A stretch of 64,000 nucleotides of DNA, taken from NCBI RefSeq assembly GCF_002338065.1, contig NZ_DDHJ01000001.1:327962-391961 (forward strand), in the 5' to 3' direction. Positions 18,761-28,206 of the stretch are shown piece by piece. The notes beneath the pieces are model-generated. The model saw nothing but the letters and a program-made list of their open reading frames with translations, was not told the DNA's origin and did not search any database. Within the stretch, counting starts at the first letter, position 1; every line of letters starts with the position of its first letter. This stretch comes from Pseudomonas sp. UBA1879. GTDB lineage: Bacteria; Pseudomonadota; Gammaproteobacteria; Pseudomonadales; Pseudomonadaceae. A program made the translations under genes and the position numbers.

Positions 18761-18780
18761 CAACCCAACCCAACCCAACC
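18761..18780. repeat. pentamer tandem repeat (AACCC)n
   Basis: Four tandem copies of AACCC (caaccc aaccc aaccc aacc) lie 9 bases beyond the stop of the minus-strand gene at 18790. In that gene's mRNA they read as G-runs separated by UU, which could fold into a G-quadruplex. Confidence 0.7.
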
Positions 18781-18789
18781 TCTACCCGA

Positions 18790-19881
18790 TCACTCCAAAT
18801 ACCCCGTCTTCCCCGTATGCTGATTCAACGAGATCACCCGCGTCTTGCCGATCCGGTGACGGTAAATCTCCAGCAGGTATTTCACCGCTTTCTTCACGCT
18901 CTCCCGGGAGATGCGGATGTCGTAGATCGAAACGAAGCGCGATGTGTCGTCAATCAACTCCCGGTATTTCTTCTCGTACATCGGCTTGATCGCGTACCAG
19001 TTGGTGTCGAGGATTTTTGCCGGGTTTTCGTACTCGTTGAGCAGGTCGTCAATGCGTGCCTCGTCGAATTCGTCGCTCATGATGAAATCCAGAATCCAAT
19101 TGTCCAGCGTGTCATCGAAGCGATACGGCTGGCGTGCGAAGCAGCGTTTGATGAACGCCACGATCAGCGTCAGGAAGTCGTCCGACAGGCACTGACTCTT
19201 GGCGATCAATGTGGTCAGCGACAGGTTGGCCGAGGCGCCGATCACGAGCGCATAACGCTTGAGCGTGGTGTTAGGGAAGAGGCTGTTGAGGTGTGTCTTC
19301 AGCCGGTTCAGGTCCATGTACGACAGCTTGTAATCCTTGGGCAGCGAGACGATCGACACCACCGACGAGCAATTTTTGAAGAAGTGCAGGTCGTGCAGCG
19401 CCGCCGCGTCGTAGCCCGACGCCTTGTATTGCTCCAGTGCCGCTCGATAACGGCGGGACTCGATCGGCAGCAGGCTGATGCCCTCGATGGCCTGGGTCAT
19501 TTTGTTGAAATGCGGCAGGTCGATGCAGCGGAAGAACAGGTCGTCGATGTCCAGACGGGGCGGCTCTTTTTCGAACAGTTTGAGCTTGTCCGAACCCGGC
19601 AGCGGCGTCTCTGGCACCACCGATTCGGCGTAGGCAATCGCCACGGGCCCCGCCAGACTCATGAACAGATCGTTAGCGTCGAGCCGGATGGTCTCGCCGA
19701 TGTCGATGCCGGCACGACGGAAATAGTTCTGGTCGTAGTCAGTCGTGACCGCCTGCGCCGTCAGAATGTTGAAGATCTGCTGTGAGATGTATTGGTTGGC
19801 GTGACGCTCCATGGCGTTGACGTCGATGTCCCTTGCTGATCGGCGCCGCGGCGAGCTTCTTGACCGTGAAACGCCCTGCAT
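18790..19881 (-). CDS. uncharacterised protein next to MHYT-GGDEF-EAL
   Basis: A soluble protein of up to 363 residues that I do not recognise. It has no signal peptide or membrane helix. It is rich in Asp, Tyr and Leu with likely alpha-helical content, and has a very basic first 20 residues (R-S-R-S-S-P-R-R-R) if the ATG at 19881 is used. A second ATG at 19812 (M-E-R-H-A-N-Q-Y-I-S) would remove that tail; neither has a good ribosome site. It starts 17 bases after the stop of the cyclic-di-GMP gene on the same strand, so the two are probably co-transcribed and possibly coupled. A link to c-di-GMP signalling is inference from position only. Confidence 0.75.
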   Translation of the reverse strand: MQGVSRSRSSPRRRSARDIDVNAMERHANQYISQQIFNILTAQAVTTDYDQNYFRRAGIDIGETIRLDANDLFMSLAGPVAIAYAESVVPETPLPGSDKLKLFEKEPPRLDIDDLFFRCIDLPHFNKMTQAIEGISLLPIESRRYRAALEQYKASGYDAAALHDLHFFKNCSSVVSIVSLPKDYKLSYMDLNRLKTHLNSLFPNTTLKRYALVIGASANLSLTTLIAKSQCLSDDFLTLIVAFIKRCFARQPYRFDDTLDNWILDFIMSDEFDEARIDDLLNEYENPAKILDTNWYAIKPMYEKKYRELIDDTSRFVSIYDIRISRESVKKAVKYLLEIYRHRIGKTRVISLNQHTGKTGYLE

Positions 19882-19898
19882 GAGGATTGCTTCACAGC

Positions 19899-22190
19899 TC
19901 AGCGTTGCGGACGGGAGCGAAAGCGGTCAGGCCGCGGATGCCCGGTTTCGCGAAGGCCTTCTTCGGTAATGGGCTGGCCGACAGTCTGTTCGACGGTTTT
20001 TAGCAGGTGCATGGAGGGCGACAATTCAAAGGAAGCGCGCTGGTTCAGCTGCTGAACCAACGGCTTGAGCGTTTCCAGGGGCACGGGTTTGCTGAACAGA
20101 TAACCTTGCACGTAATCGCACCCGTATGCGCTCAGGAACGCCAGTTGCGCCGGGGTTTCGACGCCCTCGGTGACCACTTTGAGGTGCAGTGTGTGGGCCA
20201 TGACGATGATCGCCTGCACGATTTCCATGTCTTGCGGGGATTTCGGGATGTCGATGATGAACGAGCGGTCGATCTTCACCGTATCGAGCGGCAGGCGTTT
20301 GAGGTAAGCCAGCGACGAATAACCCGTGCCGAAATCGTCGATGGACAAGGCCACGCCCAGCTTGCGTATCTCATTGAGCAACAGCACCGTGTTGCTGATG
20401 TTCCCCATCAGCGCGTTTTCCGTGACCTCCAGTTCAAGCCGTTGCGGGGCCACGCCGGCTTCCTTGAGCGCGCTGTCCATCTCATGCACCAGTTCCTCGC
20501 GGGCCAGGTTCAGCGCCGAACAGTTCACGGCGATCACCAGGTCTTCGAAACCGCTTTCGCTCAGATGAGCCAGATCCTGACAGGCCCGGCGCAAGACCCA
20601 GTTGTCCAGCTCGGCGATCAGTCCGTTGGTTTCGGCGATGGTAATGAAACGATCCGGGGTCAACAGGCCTTGGGTCGGGTGCTGCCATCGCACCAACGCT
20701 TCGAGCTTGGCGACGTGCCCGGTACGCAGGTCGACGATGGGTTGGTAATACAGCTGCAGGCCTTGCTCTTCGGTCAACGCGTTGCGCAGTTGCTCCTCAA
20801 GGTGCAGGGCCATGCTGGCCTGGGTTTTCAGGTTGTCATTAAAAAAGTGCAGCGTGTTGCGGCCATTGCCCTTGGATTCGTAGAGCGCAAGGTCCGCATG
20901 TTTGAGCAATTCATCGCACGTCTCGCCATTATCGGGAAACAGGCTGATACCGATGCTGGTGCTCATGACCATGCGCCGACCGTTCAAAGCGATGGGGTCT
21001 TTCATTTTGGCCATGACCCGCTGCGCCATGTGGCGTGCCTCTTCGACGTTTTGCAGCTCGATGAGAATGCAGAACTCGTCACCGCCAAAACGGGCGACGA
21101 CGTCGTTGGCTCGCGTGGCGCCACGGATGCGGTCGGCGATGACCTTCAGCAGTTCGTCCCCGGCGTCATGGCCGAGGCTGTCGTTGATGCGCTTGAAGTG
21201 GTCGACGTCCAGAAACATCACGGCCAGCATGCCTTGCGCCTGTTTTTGCTCCGTCAGGCGTTCGGCAAATATCTGATTGAAGCCGCGACGGTTGATCAGG
21301 TTGGTGAGGGCGTCGTAATGGGCGACTTGTTGCAATGACGCCCTGGCCTGATCGAGCTGGCTGAGCAGTGCGTTGACGCGCGCCAGATCGCGTTCCTTGG
21401 CTTGCAGCTTCTTGTCGGCCATCGCGGCGCTGATACTGGCGGCGATGATCAGCAGCACGATCAACGCGATGGTCAGACTCAACTGCAGGCTGTTTTCAGT
21501 GGCGGGCATCTGCATCGGCGTGTCATCGGGCACCCTCAACTGCAGTGCCCACATGCCCATGAAGTGGGTGCTGACGATCCCTGCGCCGAGCACCAGGCTC
21601 GCCCCGTATTTCAGTAATTGATGCAACGCCCCTGTGTCTTTGCGCAAATGAATGGCCAATACCAGCGCGGTCAGGCTGCTGGCAATGGCGACCACGATGG
21701 AACCTGCGAACCGCCACGGCTCGTAATACTGGGTGGCGTCCGAACGCATGGCGGACATGCCGAGGTAATGCATCGCGATAATGCCGAGCCCGATGCATAC
21801 CGAGGCACTCAGGTATTGGGTCAGGCGTAGCTCGGCATGACCGAGGGCGTTCATGGCCATCATCCCGGACACCAGCGCAATGGCCAGCGAAGCGATGGTC
21901 ACGGTGAGGTCATAGTGCAATTCCAGCGGCGCCTGGAACGACAGCATGCTGATGAAATGCATGGCCCAAATGCCCACTGCCAGACACAGCGAACCAAGGG
22001 CGCGCCAGCGTAGACGCGCGTTGGCGTGTTCGACGTGGCCAACACGTTCGGCGATGTTGAGGGTGGCGAAGCTGGCGGCGCAGGCCACTACATAGGCGAG
22101 GATGATCAAGAGCGGGTTATGGCTGCCGTGGAGCATCACCCCGCCATGCGCTGGCATCGACGTTAAAAAATGCAAACCCAGCCAATCCAT
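19899..22190 (-). CDS. MHYT-GGDEF-EAL c-di-GMP signalling protein (MucR/NbdA type)
   Basis: A protein of about 763 residues. The N-terminal ~250 residues contain seven helices with three MHYT-like motifs (A-M-H-F-I-S-M, A-M-H-Y-L-G-M, S-T-H-F-M-G-M), thought to bind copper and sense O2, CO or NO. A short coiled coil follows, then a diguanylate cyclase domain with intact G-G-D-E-F, then a phosphodiesterase domain with intact E-A-L (K-L-E-A-L-V-R-W). Both catalytic motifs look functional, as in P. aeruginosa MucR; NbdA, whose gene lies near rapA in PAO1, has a degenerate A-G-D-E-F. The start at 22190 is chosen because GGAG stands six bases upstream; ATG 22202 would add four residues. Confidence 0.93.
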   Translation of the reverse strand: MDWLGLHFLTSMPAHGGVMLHGSHNPLLIILAYVVACAASFATLNIAERVGHVEHANARLRWRALGSLCLAVGIWAMHFISMLSFQAPLELHYDLTVTIASLAIALVSGMMAMNALGHAELRLTQYLSASVCIGLGIIAMHYLGMSAMRSDATQYYEPWRFAGSIVVAIASSLTALVLAIHLRKDTGALHQLLKYGASLVLGAGIVSTHFMGMWALQLRVPDDTPMQMPATENSLQLSLTIALIVLLIIAASISAAMADKKLQAKERDLARVNALLSQLDQARASLQQVAHYDALTNLINRRGFNQIFAERLTEQKQAQGMLAVMFLDVDHFKRINDSLGHDAGDELLKVIADRIRGATRANDVVARFGGDEFCILIELQNVEEARHMAQRVMAKMKDPIALNGRRMVMSTSIGISLFPDNGETCDELLKHADLALYESKGNGRNTLHFFNDNLKTQASMALHLEEQLRNALTEEQGLQLYYQPIVDLRTGHVAKLEALVRWQHPTQGLLTPDRFITIAETNGLIAELDNWVLRRACQDLAHLSESGFEDLVIAVNCSALNLAREELVHEMDSALKEAGVAPQRLELEVTENALMGNISNTVLLLNEIRKLGVALSIDDFGTGYSSLAYLKRLPLDTVKIDRSFIIDIPKSPQDMEIVQAIIVMAHTLHLKVVTEGVETPAQLAFLSAYGCDYVQGYLFSKPVPLETLKPLVQQLNQRASFELSPSMHLLKTVEQTVGQPITEEGLRETGHPRPDRFRSRPQR

Positions 22191-22310
22191 TGCACGCTCC
22201 ATGTGTCCACTGCTGGCATGACCACCGTCTGAGTGACTGGTGGCATTTTGCGATGATTATAGGAGGCACCTATCTTTAAACACGCGCTGGTGGACGGACG
22301 TACCAACTAT

Positions 22311-22333
22311 TTCGCGATAACCGTTATCGCGAA
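22311..22333. other. perfect 23-base palindrome
   Basis: ttcgcgataa, then ccg, then ttatcgcgaa: a flawless 10-bp stem with a 3-base loop, ending six bases before the stop codon of the Cys-cluster gene (stop at 22339). It could terminate that gene's mRNA, although the T-run is missing on the minus strand, or serve as an operator for the c-di-GMP gene downstream. Confidence 0.6.
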
Positions 22334-22338
22334 TTGTT

Positions 22339-22719
22339 CTAAGCATAGGTAACAACGAGCGGTGATGTGACTTCGCCACTGTCGAGTGGTTCCACGGGCA
22401 ACAAACCAAATGCAGCACGGGCGGCATCGCAGTCCGGGTTGTGCACCCCGTCAGTCCAGGACGCCTCGAATTCCCGGCAGGTACTGGAGCGTTTTTCATA
22501 AATCGAGCAACGCGTGCCCATACCCACTTCGCCCTGCAGAGCGGTGCAGCGCGGAGATTTGCAATCGGTGCCCAGCATCGCGACACGGCTGGGGCTGATG
22601 CTGCTGACCAAATCATCGGGCACGGTGCCTCCCGCGGACTCGCAGTCACCCCAAAAAAAAGACACGCGAAAGTGTGAACAGCAGGCACCACAATGCAGGC
22701 ACGGACTCACGTCGGACAT
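22339..22719 (-). CDS. YkgJ-family cysteine cluster protein
   Basis: A 126-residue protein. The N-terminus has C-L-H-C-G-A-C-C, then further cysteines at D-C-K-S-P-R-C, R-C-S-I-Y and T-C-R-E-F, the pattern of the YkgJ/Fe- or Zn-chelating family (PF03692). The bound metal and partner are unknown. It precedes the MHYT gene on the same strand with 148 bases between, including a perfect palindrome. Confidence 0.85.
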   Translation of the reverse strand: MSDVSPCLHCGACCSHFRVSFFWGDCESAGGTVPDDLVSSISPSRVAMLGTDCKSPRCTALQGEVGMGTRCSIYEKRSSTCREFEASWTDGVHNPDCDAARAAFGLLPVEPLDSGEVTSPLVVTYA

Positions 22720-22986
22720 GGATGTAAACCGGAGAATGGATCAGGGAGGAGGGAAGCGATCCGGCGCTATTCTAGGCTTCCGGGTGGCGTTGGGAAGTGG
22801 GCGCTGAAAATATATTCCTTGCGTGTGGCGGCACGAAAACGCGTGGGTTTTGAGCGAAAGGTTGGAGCGCTACGGCGATGAAAAGGTATCAGTTCGGCGA
22901 ATGATACGGGACAGTTTCGATAAGCCTGACTAGATTCAATTCTCGGCGCCTGCGTCTGGCCTCACAACAATAAGAAGAGACGACAC

Positions 22987-24345
22987 ATGCATCACTCCAC
23001 TCAAGCCGCCAACGCTTGGCGCATCCTGTTTCTGCTGTTCTTGGCAAACCTGTTCAACTTCTTCGATCGCACGATCCCGGCCATCATCATCGAGCCGATC
23101 CGCAAGGAATGGCTGTTGAGCGACTTCCAATTGGGCATCATCGGCACGGCATTCACCCTTGTGTATGCCATCGCCGGGCTGCCGCTGGGACGGATGGCCG
23201 ACACTGGATCGCGCCGTAAACTGATGGGGTGGGGGCTGGCCGTGTGGAGCGGGCTGACGGCCATAAATGGGCTGGTCGGCAATTTCTGGGCGTTTCTGCT
23301 GGTGCGCATGGGCGTGGGCATTGGCGAAGCCAGCTATGCACCTGCCGCGAACTCGCTGATCGGCGACCTGTTCCCCGCGCACAAACGCGCCCGGGCGATG
23401 GGTATTTTCATGCTCGGTTTGCCACTGGGCCTGCTGCTGGCGTTCTTCACCATTGGCGCGATGGTCAAGGCCTTCGACAGTTGGCGAGCGCCATTCTTCA
23501 TTGCTGCCGTGCCGGGACTGATCCTCGCGGTCTTCATGTTTTTCATTCGTGAACCTGCCCGCGGCGCTGCGGAAAACGTGGCAACTTCCCAGGAAACCAT
23601 TGACCGGCCGATTCGTCGCGTGCTGTCAATTCCGACATTTCGCTGGCTGGTGCTGGCAGGGCTGGCGTTCAACTTTGCGACCTACGCCTGTAATTCCTTC
23701 ATGGTGCCGATGTTGCAGCGCTATTTCCTGCTTGCTCTGCACGAGGCAGCCATGGCGACCGGGTTGATCGTTGGCGTGACCGGTTTGATCGGCCTGACGG
23801 CAGGAGGCTGGGTGGCGGACAAGTTGCATCAACGCTGGGCCAGCGGTCGATTGATGTTCGCTTCGGTGAGCATGGCCATCGCCTGCCTGTGCACCGGCTT
23901 CGCGCTGCATGCCGGGCGCATCGAGATCGGGTTGTTCGTCGCGGTGTTCAGCGTGGGCTGGCTGTTTTCCTACAACTTCTACACCTGTGTTTACACAGCG
24001 ATTCAAGACGTGGTGCAGCCCCGTTTACGCGCCACGGCGATGGCGCTGTTCTTCGCCGGGCTGTATTTACTGGGCGGTGGACTGGGACCGGTAGTAGCAG
24101 GGTTGCTGTCCGATCATTTCGCCCAAACAGCGATGGCAGCTGCCCAAGTCGAGCAAATGACCGAGCCGTTCAAAGCGGTGGGGTTGCATGACGCGATGAT
24201 GTATCTGATTCCCGGCGCGCTGTTTTTCACGTTGGTGTTTCTGGCGATTGCCTCGAGAAGCTTTAGCCGCGACGCCCAGCGGATGCGCGTGGGCATGGCG
24301 GCGGATGAGCTGGGGGTGGGAGGGGTGAAGCCGTCAGTGGCTTGA
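22987..24345 (+). CDS. MFS transporter
   Basis: A 452-residue major facilitator with about 12 helices. The loop 2-3 motif G-R-M-A-D-T-G-S-R-R-K corresponds to the MFS signature G-x-x-x-D-x-x-G-R-R. The A-N-L-F-N-F-F-D-R-T opening of helix 1 and V-G-I-G-E-A-S-Y-A-P-A-A in helix 4 are typical of the spinster/ProP-like and aromatic-acid MFS groups. The substrate cannot be told. A purine-rich AGAAGAGACG precedes the ATG. It stands alone. Confidence 0.87.
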   Translation: MHHSTQAANAWRILFLLFLANLFNFFDRTIPAIIIEPIRKEWLLSDFQLGIIGTAFTLVYAIAGLPLGRMADTGSRRKLMGWGLAVWSGLTAINGLVGNFWAFLLVRMGVGIGEASYAPAANSLIGDLFPAHKRARAMGIFMLGLPLGLLLAFFTIGAMVKAFDSWRAPFFIAAVPGLILAVFMFFIREPARGAAENVATSQETIDRPIRRVLSIPTFRWLVLAGLAFNFATYACNSFMVPMLQRYFLLALHEAAMATGLIVGVTGLIGLTAGGWVADKLHQRWASGRLMFASVSMAIACLCTGFALHAGRIEIGLFVAVFSVGWLFSYNFYTCVYTAIQDVVQPRLRATAMALFFAGLYLLGGGLGPVVAGLLSDHFAQTAMAAAQVEQMTEPFKAVGLHDAMMYLIPGALFFTLVFLAIASRSFSRDAQRMRVGMAADELGVGGVKPSVA

Positions 24346-24367
24346 ATTGTGGGGTTTTCCTGGCTTG

Positions 24368-24500
24368 AGGAGCGCGGCTTGTCCCGCGATCGGCAGGGAA
24401 CCGGTCGTAAGACCCAACAACACTGCGAGTGCTGATACACCGTGTTCTCTGGTTTTGCTTGCGCTTCGCACAAGATCGCGGGACAAGCCGCGCGCCTACA
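24368..24500. repeat. REP pair, family D (GCGCGGCTTGTCCCGCGATC)
   Basis: Left arm ggagcgcggcttgtcccgcg at 24369 and right arm gatcgcgggacaagccgcgc at 24474 are inverted, about 80 bases apart. They lie between two convergent genes, the MFS permease and rapA. The same family recurs at 39948-40086. Confidence 0.75.
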
Positions 24501-24540
24501 AGGTCTCCGTTCGCCGCACGATCTGCGGCGAACTGGGGAT

Positions 24541-27387
24541 TTATCCTGCGACCAACACCCGGATCGCTTCCAGACGCAGCGCCGCTTTTTCCAGCATCGC
24601 CAGGCCTTGTTCACGCAGTTCGCGCAACGCAGTGATCTCGCTGTCGCGCACGGTCGGGTTGACCGCTTGCAACGCTGTCAAACGCGCCAGTTCTTCGTCG
24701 GTGTCGGCGGCCAGACGACGCTGCGCTTCGGCCACGCGCTCGGCGTGTTTCGGCGCCACTTTGGCTTCACCGGCGTTGATCTGCGGGTTTAACACATCGC
24801 GCTGTGCCTGAATGAATTTATTGGCGCTGGCGCGCGGCACGCTTTCCAGCTGATCGTTCAACGTGGTGAACGCGACGCGACCCGACAAATCGTTGCCGTT
24901 GGCGTCGAGCAGGCAGCGCAGGGCGGCCGGTGGCAAGTAGCGACCCAGTTGCAAGGCGCGCGGCGCGACCACTTCACTGACGTACAGCAATTCCAGCAGC
25001 ACGGTGCCGGGTTTCAGCGCCTTGTTCTTGATCAGCGCAACAGCGGTGTTGCCCATCGAGCCGGACAGCACCAGGTCCATGCCGCCCTGCACCATCGGGT
25101 GCTCCCAGGTAATGAATTGCATGTCCTCGCGGGACAGCGCCTGATTGCGGTCGTAGGTGATGGTCACGCCTTCGTCGTCGCCCAATGGAAAGCTGGCGTC
25201 GAGCATCTTTTCGCTGGGCTTGAGGATCAGAGCATTTTCCGAATGGTCTTCGCTGTCGATGCCGAAAGCGTCGAACAGGGTTTCCATGTAGATCGGCAGG
25301 GTGAACTGATCGTCCTGTTCCAGAATGGCTTCGACCAACGCATCGCCTTCGCCTGCGCCGCCGGAATTGAGCTCCAGCAAGCGGTCACGGCCGGTGTGCA
25401 GCTCGCTTTCCAGACGCTCACGCTCAGCGCGTGCCTCGCTGACCAGTGCTTGCCAGTCGTCCTCGTCGCCGCCTTCGAGTTGCGGCAGCAGGCGCGGGCC
25501 GAACTGATGTTGCAGGGCGTTGCCGGTCGGGCAAGTGTTGAGGAAAGCATTCAGCGCTTCGTGATACCACTGGAACAGTCGCTCCTGCGGGCTGGTTTCC
25601 AGATAGGGCACGTGCAGTTCGATGATGTGCTTCTGGCCGATCCGGTCCAGACGGCCAATGCGTTGCTCCAGCAGGTCCGGGTGCGCTGGCAGGTCGAACA
25701 GCACCAGATGATGCGAGAACTGGAAGTTGCGACCCTCACTACCGATTTCCGAGCAGATCAGCACCTGTGCGCCAAACTCTTCGTCTGCGAAGTACGCGGC
25801 AGCGCGGTCGCGTTCGAGGATGTTCATGCCTTCATGGAACACCGTGGCGGGGATGCCGGAGCGCACGCGCAGGGCGTCTTCCAGGTCCATCGCGGTTTCG
25901 GCGTGGGCGCAGATCACCAGCACTTTGACGCGCTTGAGCATTTTCAGCGTGTCGATCAGCCAGTCAACGCGGGGGTCGAAACGCCACCAGCGCTCATCTT
26001 CGCCGGTCTCGCCCTGGGCCTGGAAGCTGACTTCCGGGTACAGGTCGGCATGTTCGCCAATGGGCAGTTCGAGGTATTCGGCCGGGCAGGGCAGGGGGTA
26101 CGGGTGCAGCTTGCGCTCCGGAAAACCTTGCACGGCGGCACGGGTGTTGCGGAACAGCACCCGGCCCGTGCCATGGCGATCCAGCAGTTCGCGGATCAGG
26201 CGAGCGCTGGCTTCGGTGTCGCCGTCGGCCACGGCGGCCAACAGGGCTTCGCCTTCGGCCCCCAGGAAACCCTGGATGGTCTGGTGCGCTTTCGGCGAAA
26301 GACGGCCCTGATCCAGCAGTTCCTGAACGGCCTCGGCCACCGGACGATAGTTTTCGCTCTCGGCACGGAAGGCCTGGAGATCGTGGAAACGGTTCGGGTC
26401 AAGCAGGCGCAGGCGGGCGAAATGGCTGTCCTGGCCCAGCTGTTCAGGGGTCGCAGTGAGCAGCAGCACGCCGGGGATGACTTCGGCCAGTTGCTCGACC
26501 AGCGAGTATTCCCGGCTGGCCTTCTCTTCGTGCCAGACCAGATGGTGGGCTTCGTCGACCACCATCAGATCCCAGCCAGCGGCGAACAGCGCGTCCTGGG
26601 CCTTTTCGTCTTCGACCAGCCATTCCAGCGAGACCAGCGCCAGTTGCGTGTCTTCGAACGGGTTGCTGGCATCGCTTTCAATGAAACGCTCGGCATCGAA
26701 CAGCGCGACCTGCAGGTTGAAACGGCGGCGCATCTCCACCAGCCATTGGTGTTGCAGGTTTTCCGGGACCAGGATCAGCACGCGGCTGGCGCGGCCCGAC
26801 AGCAACTGGCGATGGATGACCAGACCCGCTTCAATGGTTTTGCCCAGGCCCACTTCGTCGGCGAGCAGGACCCGCGGAGCGATGCGGTCAGCGACTTCTC
26901 GGGCGATGTGCAGTTGATGTGCGATCGGCTGTGCGCGAACACCGCCCAGGCCCCACAGCGAGGACTGCAACTGACGGCTGGTGTGTTCCAGCGTGTGGTA
27001 GCGCAGTGAGAACCACGGCAACGGGTCGATCTGCCCGGCGAACAGGCGGTCACTGGCCAGACGGAACTGAATGAAGTTGGAGAGTTGGGTTTCCGGCAGC
27101 GTGACCGGCTGATTCTGCGCATTCAGGCCGTGGTAGACCAACAGGCCATCGACGTCTTCGACCTCACGCACGGTCATCTTCCAGTTCTCGAAATGGGTGA
27201 TGGTGTCACCCGGCGAGAACCGTACCCGCGTCAGAGGAGCGTTGCGCAATGCATACTGGCGGGTGTCGCCAGTGGCCGGATAGAGCACGGTCAACAAGCG
27301 GCCGTCCTGAGCCAGAACGGTGCCCAAACCCAGCTCGGCTTCGCTGTCGCTAATCCAGCGTTGCCCCGGTTGATACTGCTGCGCCAT
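24541..27387 (-). CDS. rapA: RNA polymerase-associated protein RapA (HepA)
   Basis: A 948-residue SWI2/SNF2 ATPase. Two Tudor-like N-terminal domains lie in about 1-107, helicase motif I is D-E-V-G-L-G-K-T (about 177-184), motif II is D-E-A-H-H, and the C-terminal helicase half contains S-E-I-G-S-E-G-R-N-F-Q-F and R-I-G-R-L-D-R-I-G-Q. RapA binds RNA polymerase and recycles it after termination, displacing RNA; in E. coli it is 968 residues. GGGAG before the ATG supports the start. The gene is a single unit divergent from the small gene at 27604. Confidence 0.96.
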   Translation of the reverse strand: MAQQYQPGQRWISDSEAELGLGTVLAQDGRLLTVLYPATGDTRQYALRNAPLTRVRFSPGDTITHFENWKMTVREVEDVDGLLVYHGLNAQNQPVTLPETQLSNFIQFRLASDRLFAGQIDPLPWFSLRYHTLEHTSRQLQSSLWGLGGVRAQPIAHQLHIAREVADRIAPRVLLADEVGLGKTIEAGLVIHRQLLSGRASRVLILVPENLQHQWLVEMRRRFNLQVALFDAERFIESDASNPFEDTQLALVSLEWLVEDEKAQDALFAAGWDLMVVDEAHHLVWHEEKASREYSLVEQLAEVIPGVLLLTATPEQLGQDSHFARLRLLDPNRFHDLQAFRAESENYRPVAEAVQELLDQGRLSPKAHQTIQGFLGAEGEALLAAVADGDTEASARLIRELLDRHGTGRVLFRNTRAAVQGFPERKLHPYPLPCPAEYLELPIGEHADLYPEVSFQAQGETGEDERWWRFDPRVDWLIDTLKMLKRVKVLVICAHAETAMDLEDALRVRSGIPATVFHEGMNILERDRAAAYFADEEFGAQVLICSEIGSEGRNFQFSHHLVLFDLPAHPDLLEQRIGRLDRIGQKHIIELHVPYLETSPQERLFQWYHEALNAFLNTCPTGNALQHQFGPRLLPQLEGGDEDDWQALVSEARAERERLESELHTGRDRLLELNSGGAGEGDALVEAILEQDDQFTLPIYMETLFDAFGIDSEDHSENALILKPSEKMLDASFPLGDDEGVTITYDRNQALSREDMQFITWEHPMVQGGMDLVLSGSMGNTAVALIKNKALKPGTVLLELLYVSEVVAPRALQLGRYLPPAALRCLLDANGNDLSGRVAFTTLNDQLESVPRASANKFIQAQRDVLNPQINAGEAKVAPKHAERVAEAQRRLAADTDEELARLTALQAVNPTVRDSEITALRELREQGLAMLEKAALRLEAIRVLVAG

Positions 27388-27603
27388 GCTGCCTGACTCC
27401 CGCCTTTAAAAAGCCGACTATGGTAACGGAACACGCCGTCGAGCCAAAGCGCTTGTGCGGTCCATGTTGTAAAAGCCCGGTATTTACTGGGTATAAGGCT
27501 GCAAACGGGCACTTGTTGCGAGCAACATAGTCGAAACTTCCTCGAATACCGGCTCAAGTCGACGAAACGGCAGCCGACAGCCTGATAACAGGAGACCATT
27601 ACC

Positions 27604-27981
27604 ATGCTGCCACCGCTGATCCCCTTGAGCGCGGCCCCCGTTACCTCGCAGCAGGACCCGGTCAAACCTACGCCTGACATTCCACCTGTCACGCCAGTGC
27701 AGCCGAGTTCCAGCGACAGCACCATCGACATGGGCGAGCGCGATCCAGAGCAGGCTCAGTACCTGTTGCGCGAAGAGCAGCGCCAACAGGACAGGCGCCG
27801 CCGCGACCGACGCACACGCGATCGTCATCCCGATCTGAATGAAGAGGAAACGGTGGAGCCCACTGTGCACACCGGCCCGGCGATGCCTGGCGAATACCTC
27901 AACGCTGACAACACCGTGCCGGTGGTGCCTATCATCGACGATGAGCCGCGTCAGGGCCTGTGGGTGGATTTGAAAGTCTGA
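27604..27981 (+). CDS. small acidic/arginine-rich hypothetical protein
   Basis: A 125-residue protein with a Pro-rich N-terminus, a central charged helix (E-E-Q-R-Q-Q-D-R-R-R-R-D-R-R-T-R-D-R, about 57-74) and an acidic C-terminus. No signal peptide or membrane segment. It has a strong CAGGAG ribosome site, which supports a real gene. I do not recognise the family. It is divergent from rapA across 216 bases that contain no obvious repeat. Confidence 0.7.
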   Translation: MLPPLIPLSAAPVTSQQDPVKPTPDIPPVTPVQPSSSDSTIDMGERDPEQAQYLLREEQRQQDRRRRDRRTRDRHPDLNEEETVEPTVHTGPAMPGEYLNADNTVPVVPIIDDEPRQGLWVDLKV

Positions 27982-28047
27982 GGTGCTGGTCAGCGCCCAC
28001 GGGATTGCGCATTATTGGCGTCATTGAGCATTCGAGAGCTGCACGCC

Positions 28048-28206
28048 ATGAGCGATGAAAAACTGGTAGATCTGAACGTCGAGCGCGCCAAGCGTGTCCA
28101 CGACCTCAATGACAAGCGGCTCAACGAAGTGCGTCAGGCTTTCGAGCAGGCGATGCCGCTGGGCAAGACCAAGAAGAAAAGCAAGAACAAGCCGAAGAAA
28201 CGCTAG
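28048..28206 (+). CDS. 52-aa Lys-rich protein
   Basis: M-S-D-E-K-L-V-D-L-N-V-E-R-A-K-R begins a predicted amphipathic helix, and the protein ends in a basic tail G-K-T-K-K-K-S-K-N-K-P-K-K-R. The ATG at 28048 is preferred to the earlier TTG at 28015. Such short helix-plus-Lys tail proteins often contact nucleic acid or ribosomes, but that is inference. It follows the 27604 gene by 66 bases and may share its transcript. Confidence 0.65.
   Translation: MSDEKLVDLNVERAKRVHDLNDKRLNEVRQAFEQAMPLGKTKKKSKNKPKKR

Noticed and set aside
18761..18780. possible linear-replicon telomere
   Set aside because: Only four units, internal to ordinary chromosomal genes, with no hairpin end or telomere resolvase gene.
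24949..27009. 686-codon open frame on the + strand inside rapA
   Set aside because: It is antisense to a fully conserved gene and has no ribosome site; the length is caused by GC-rich codon use.
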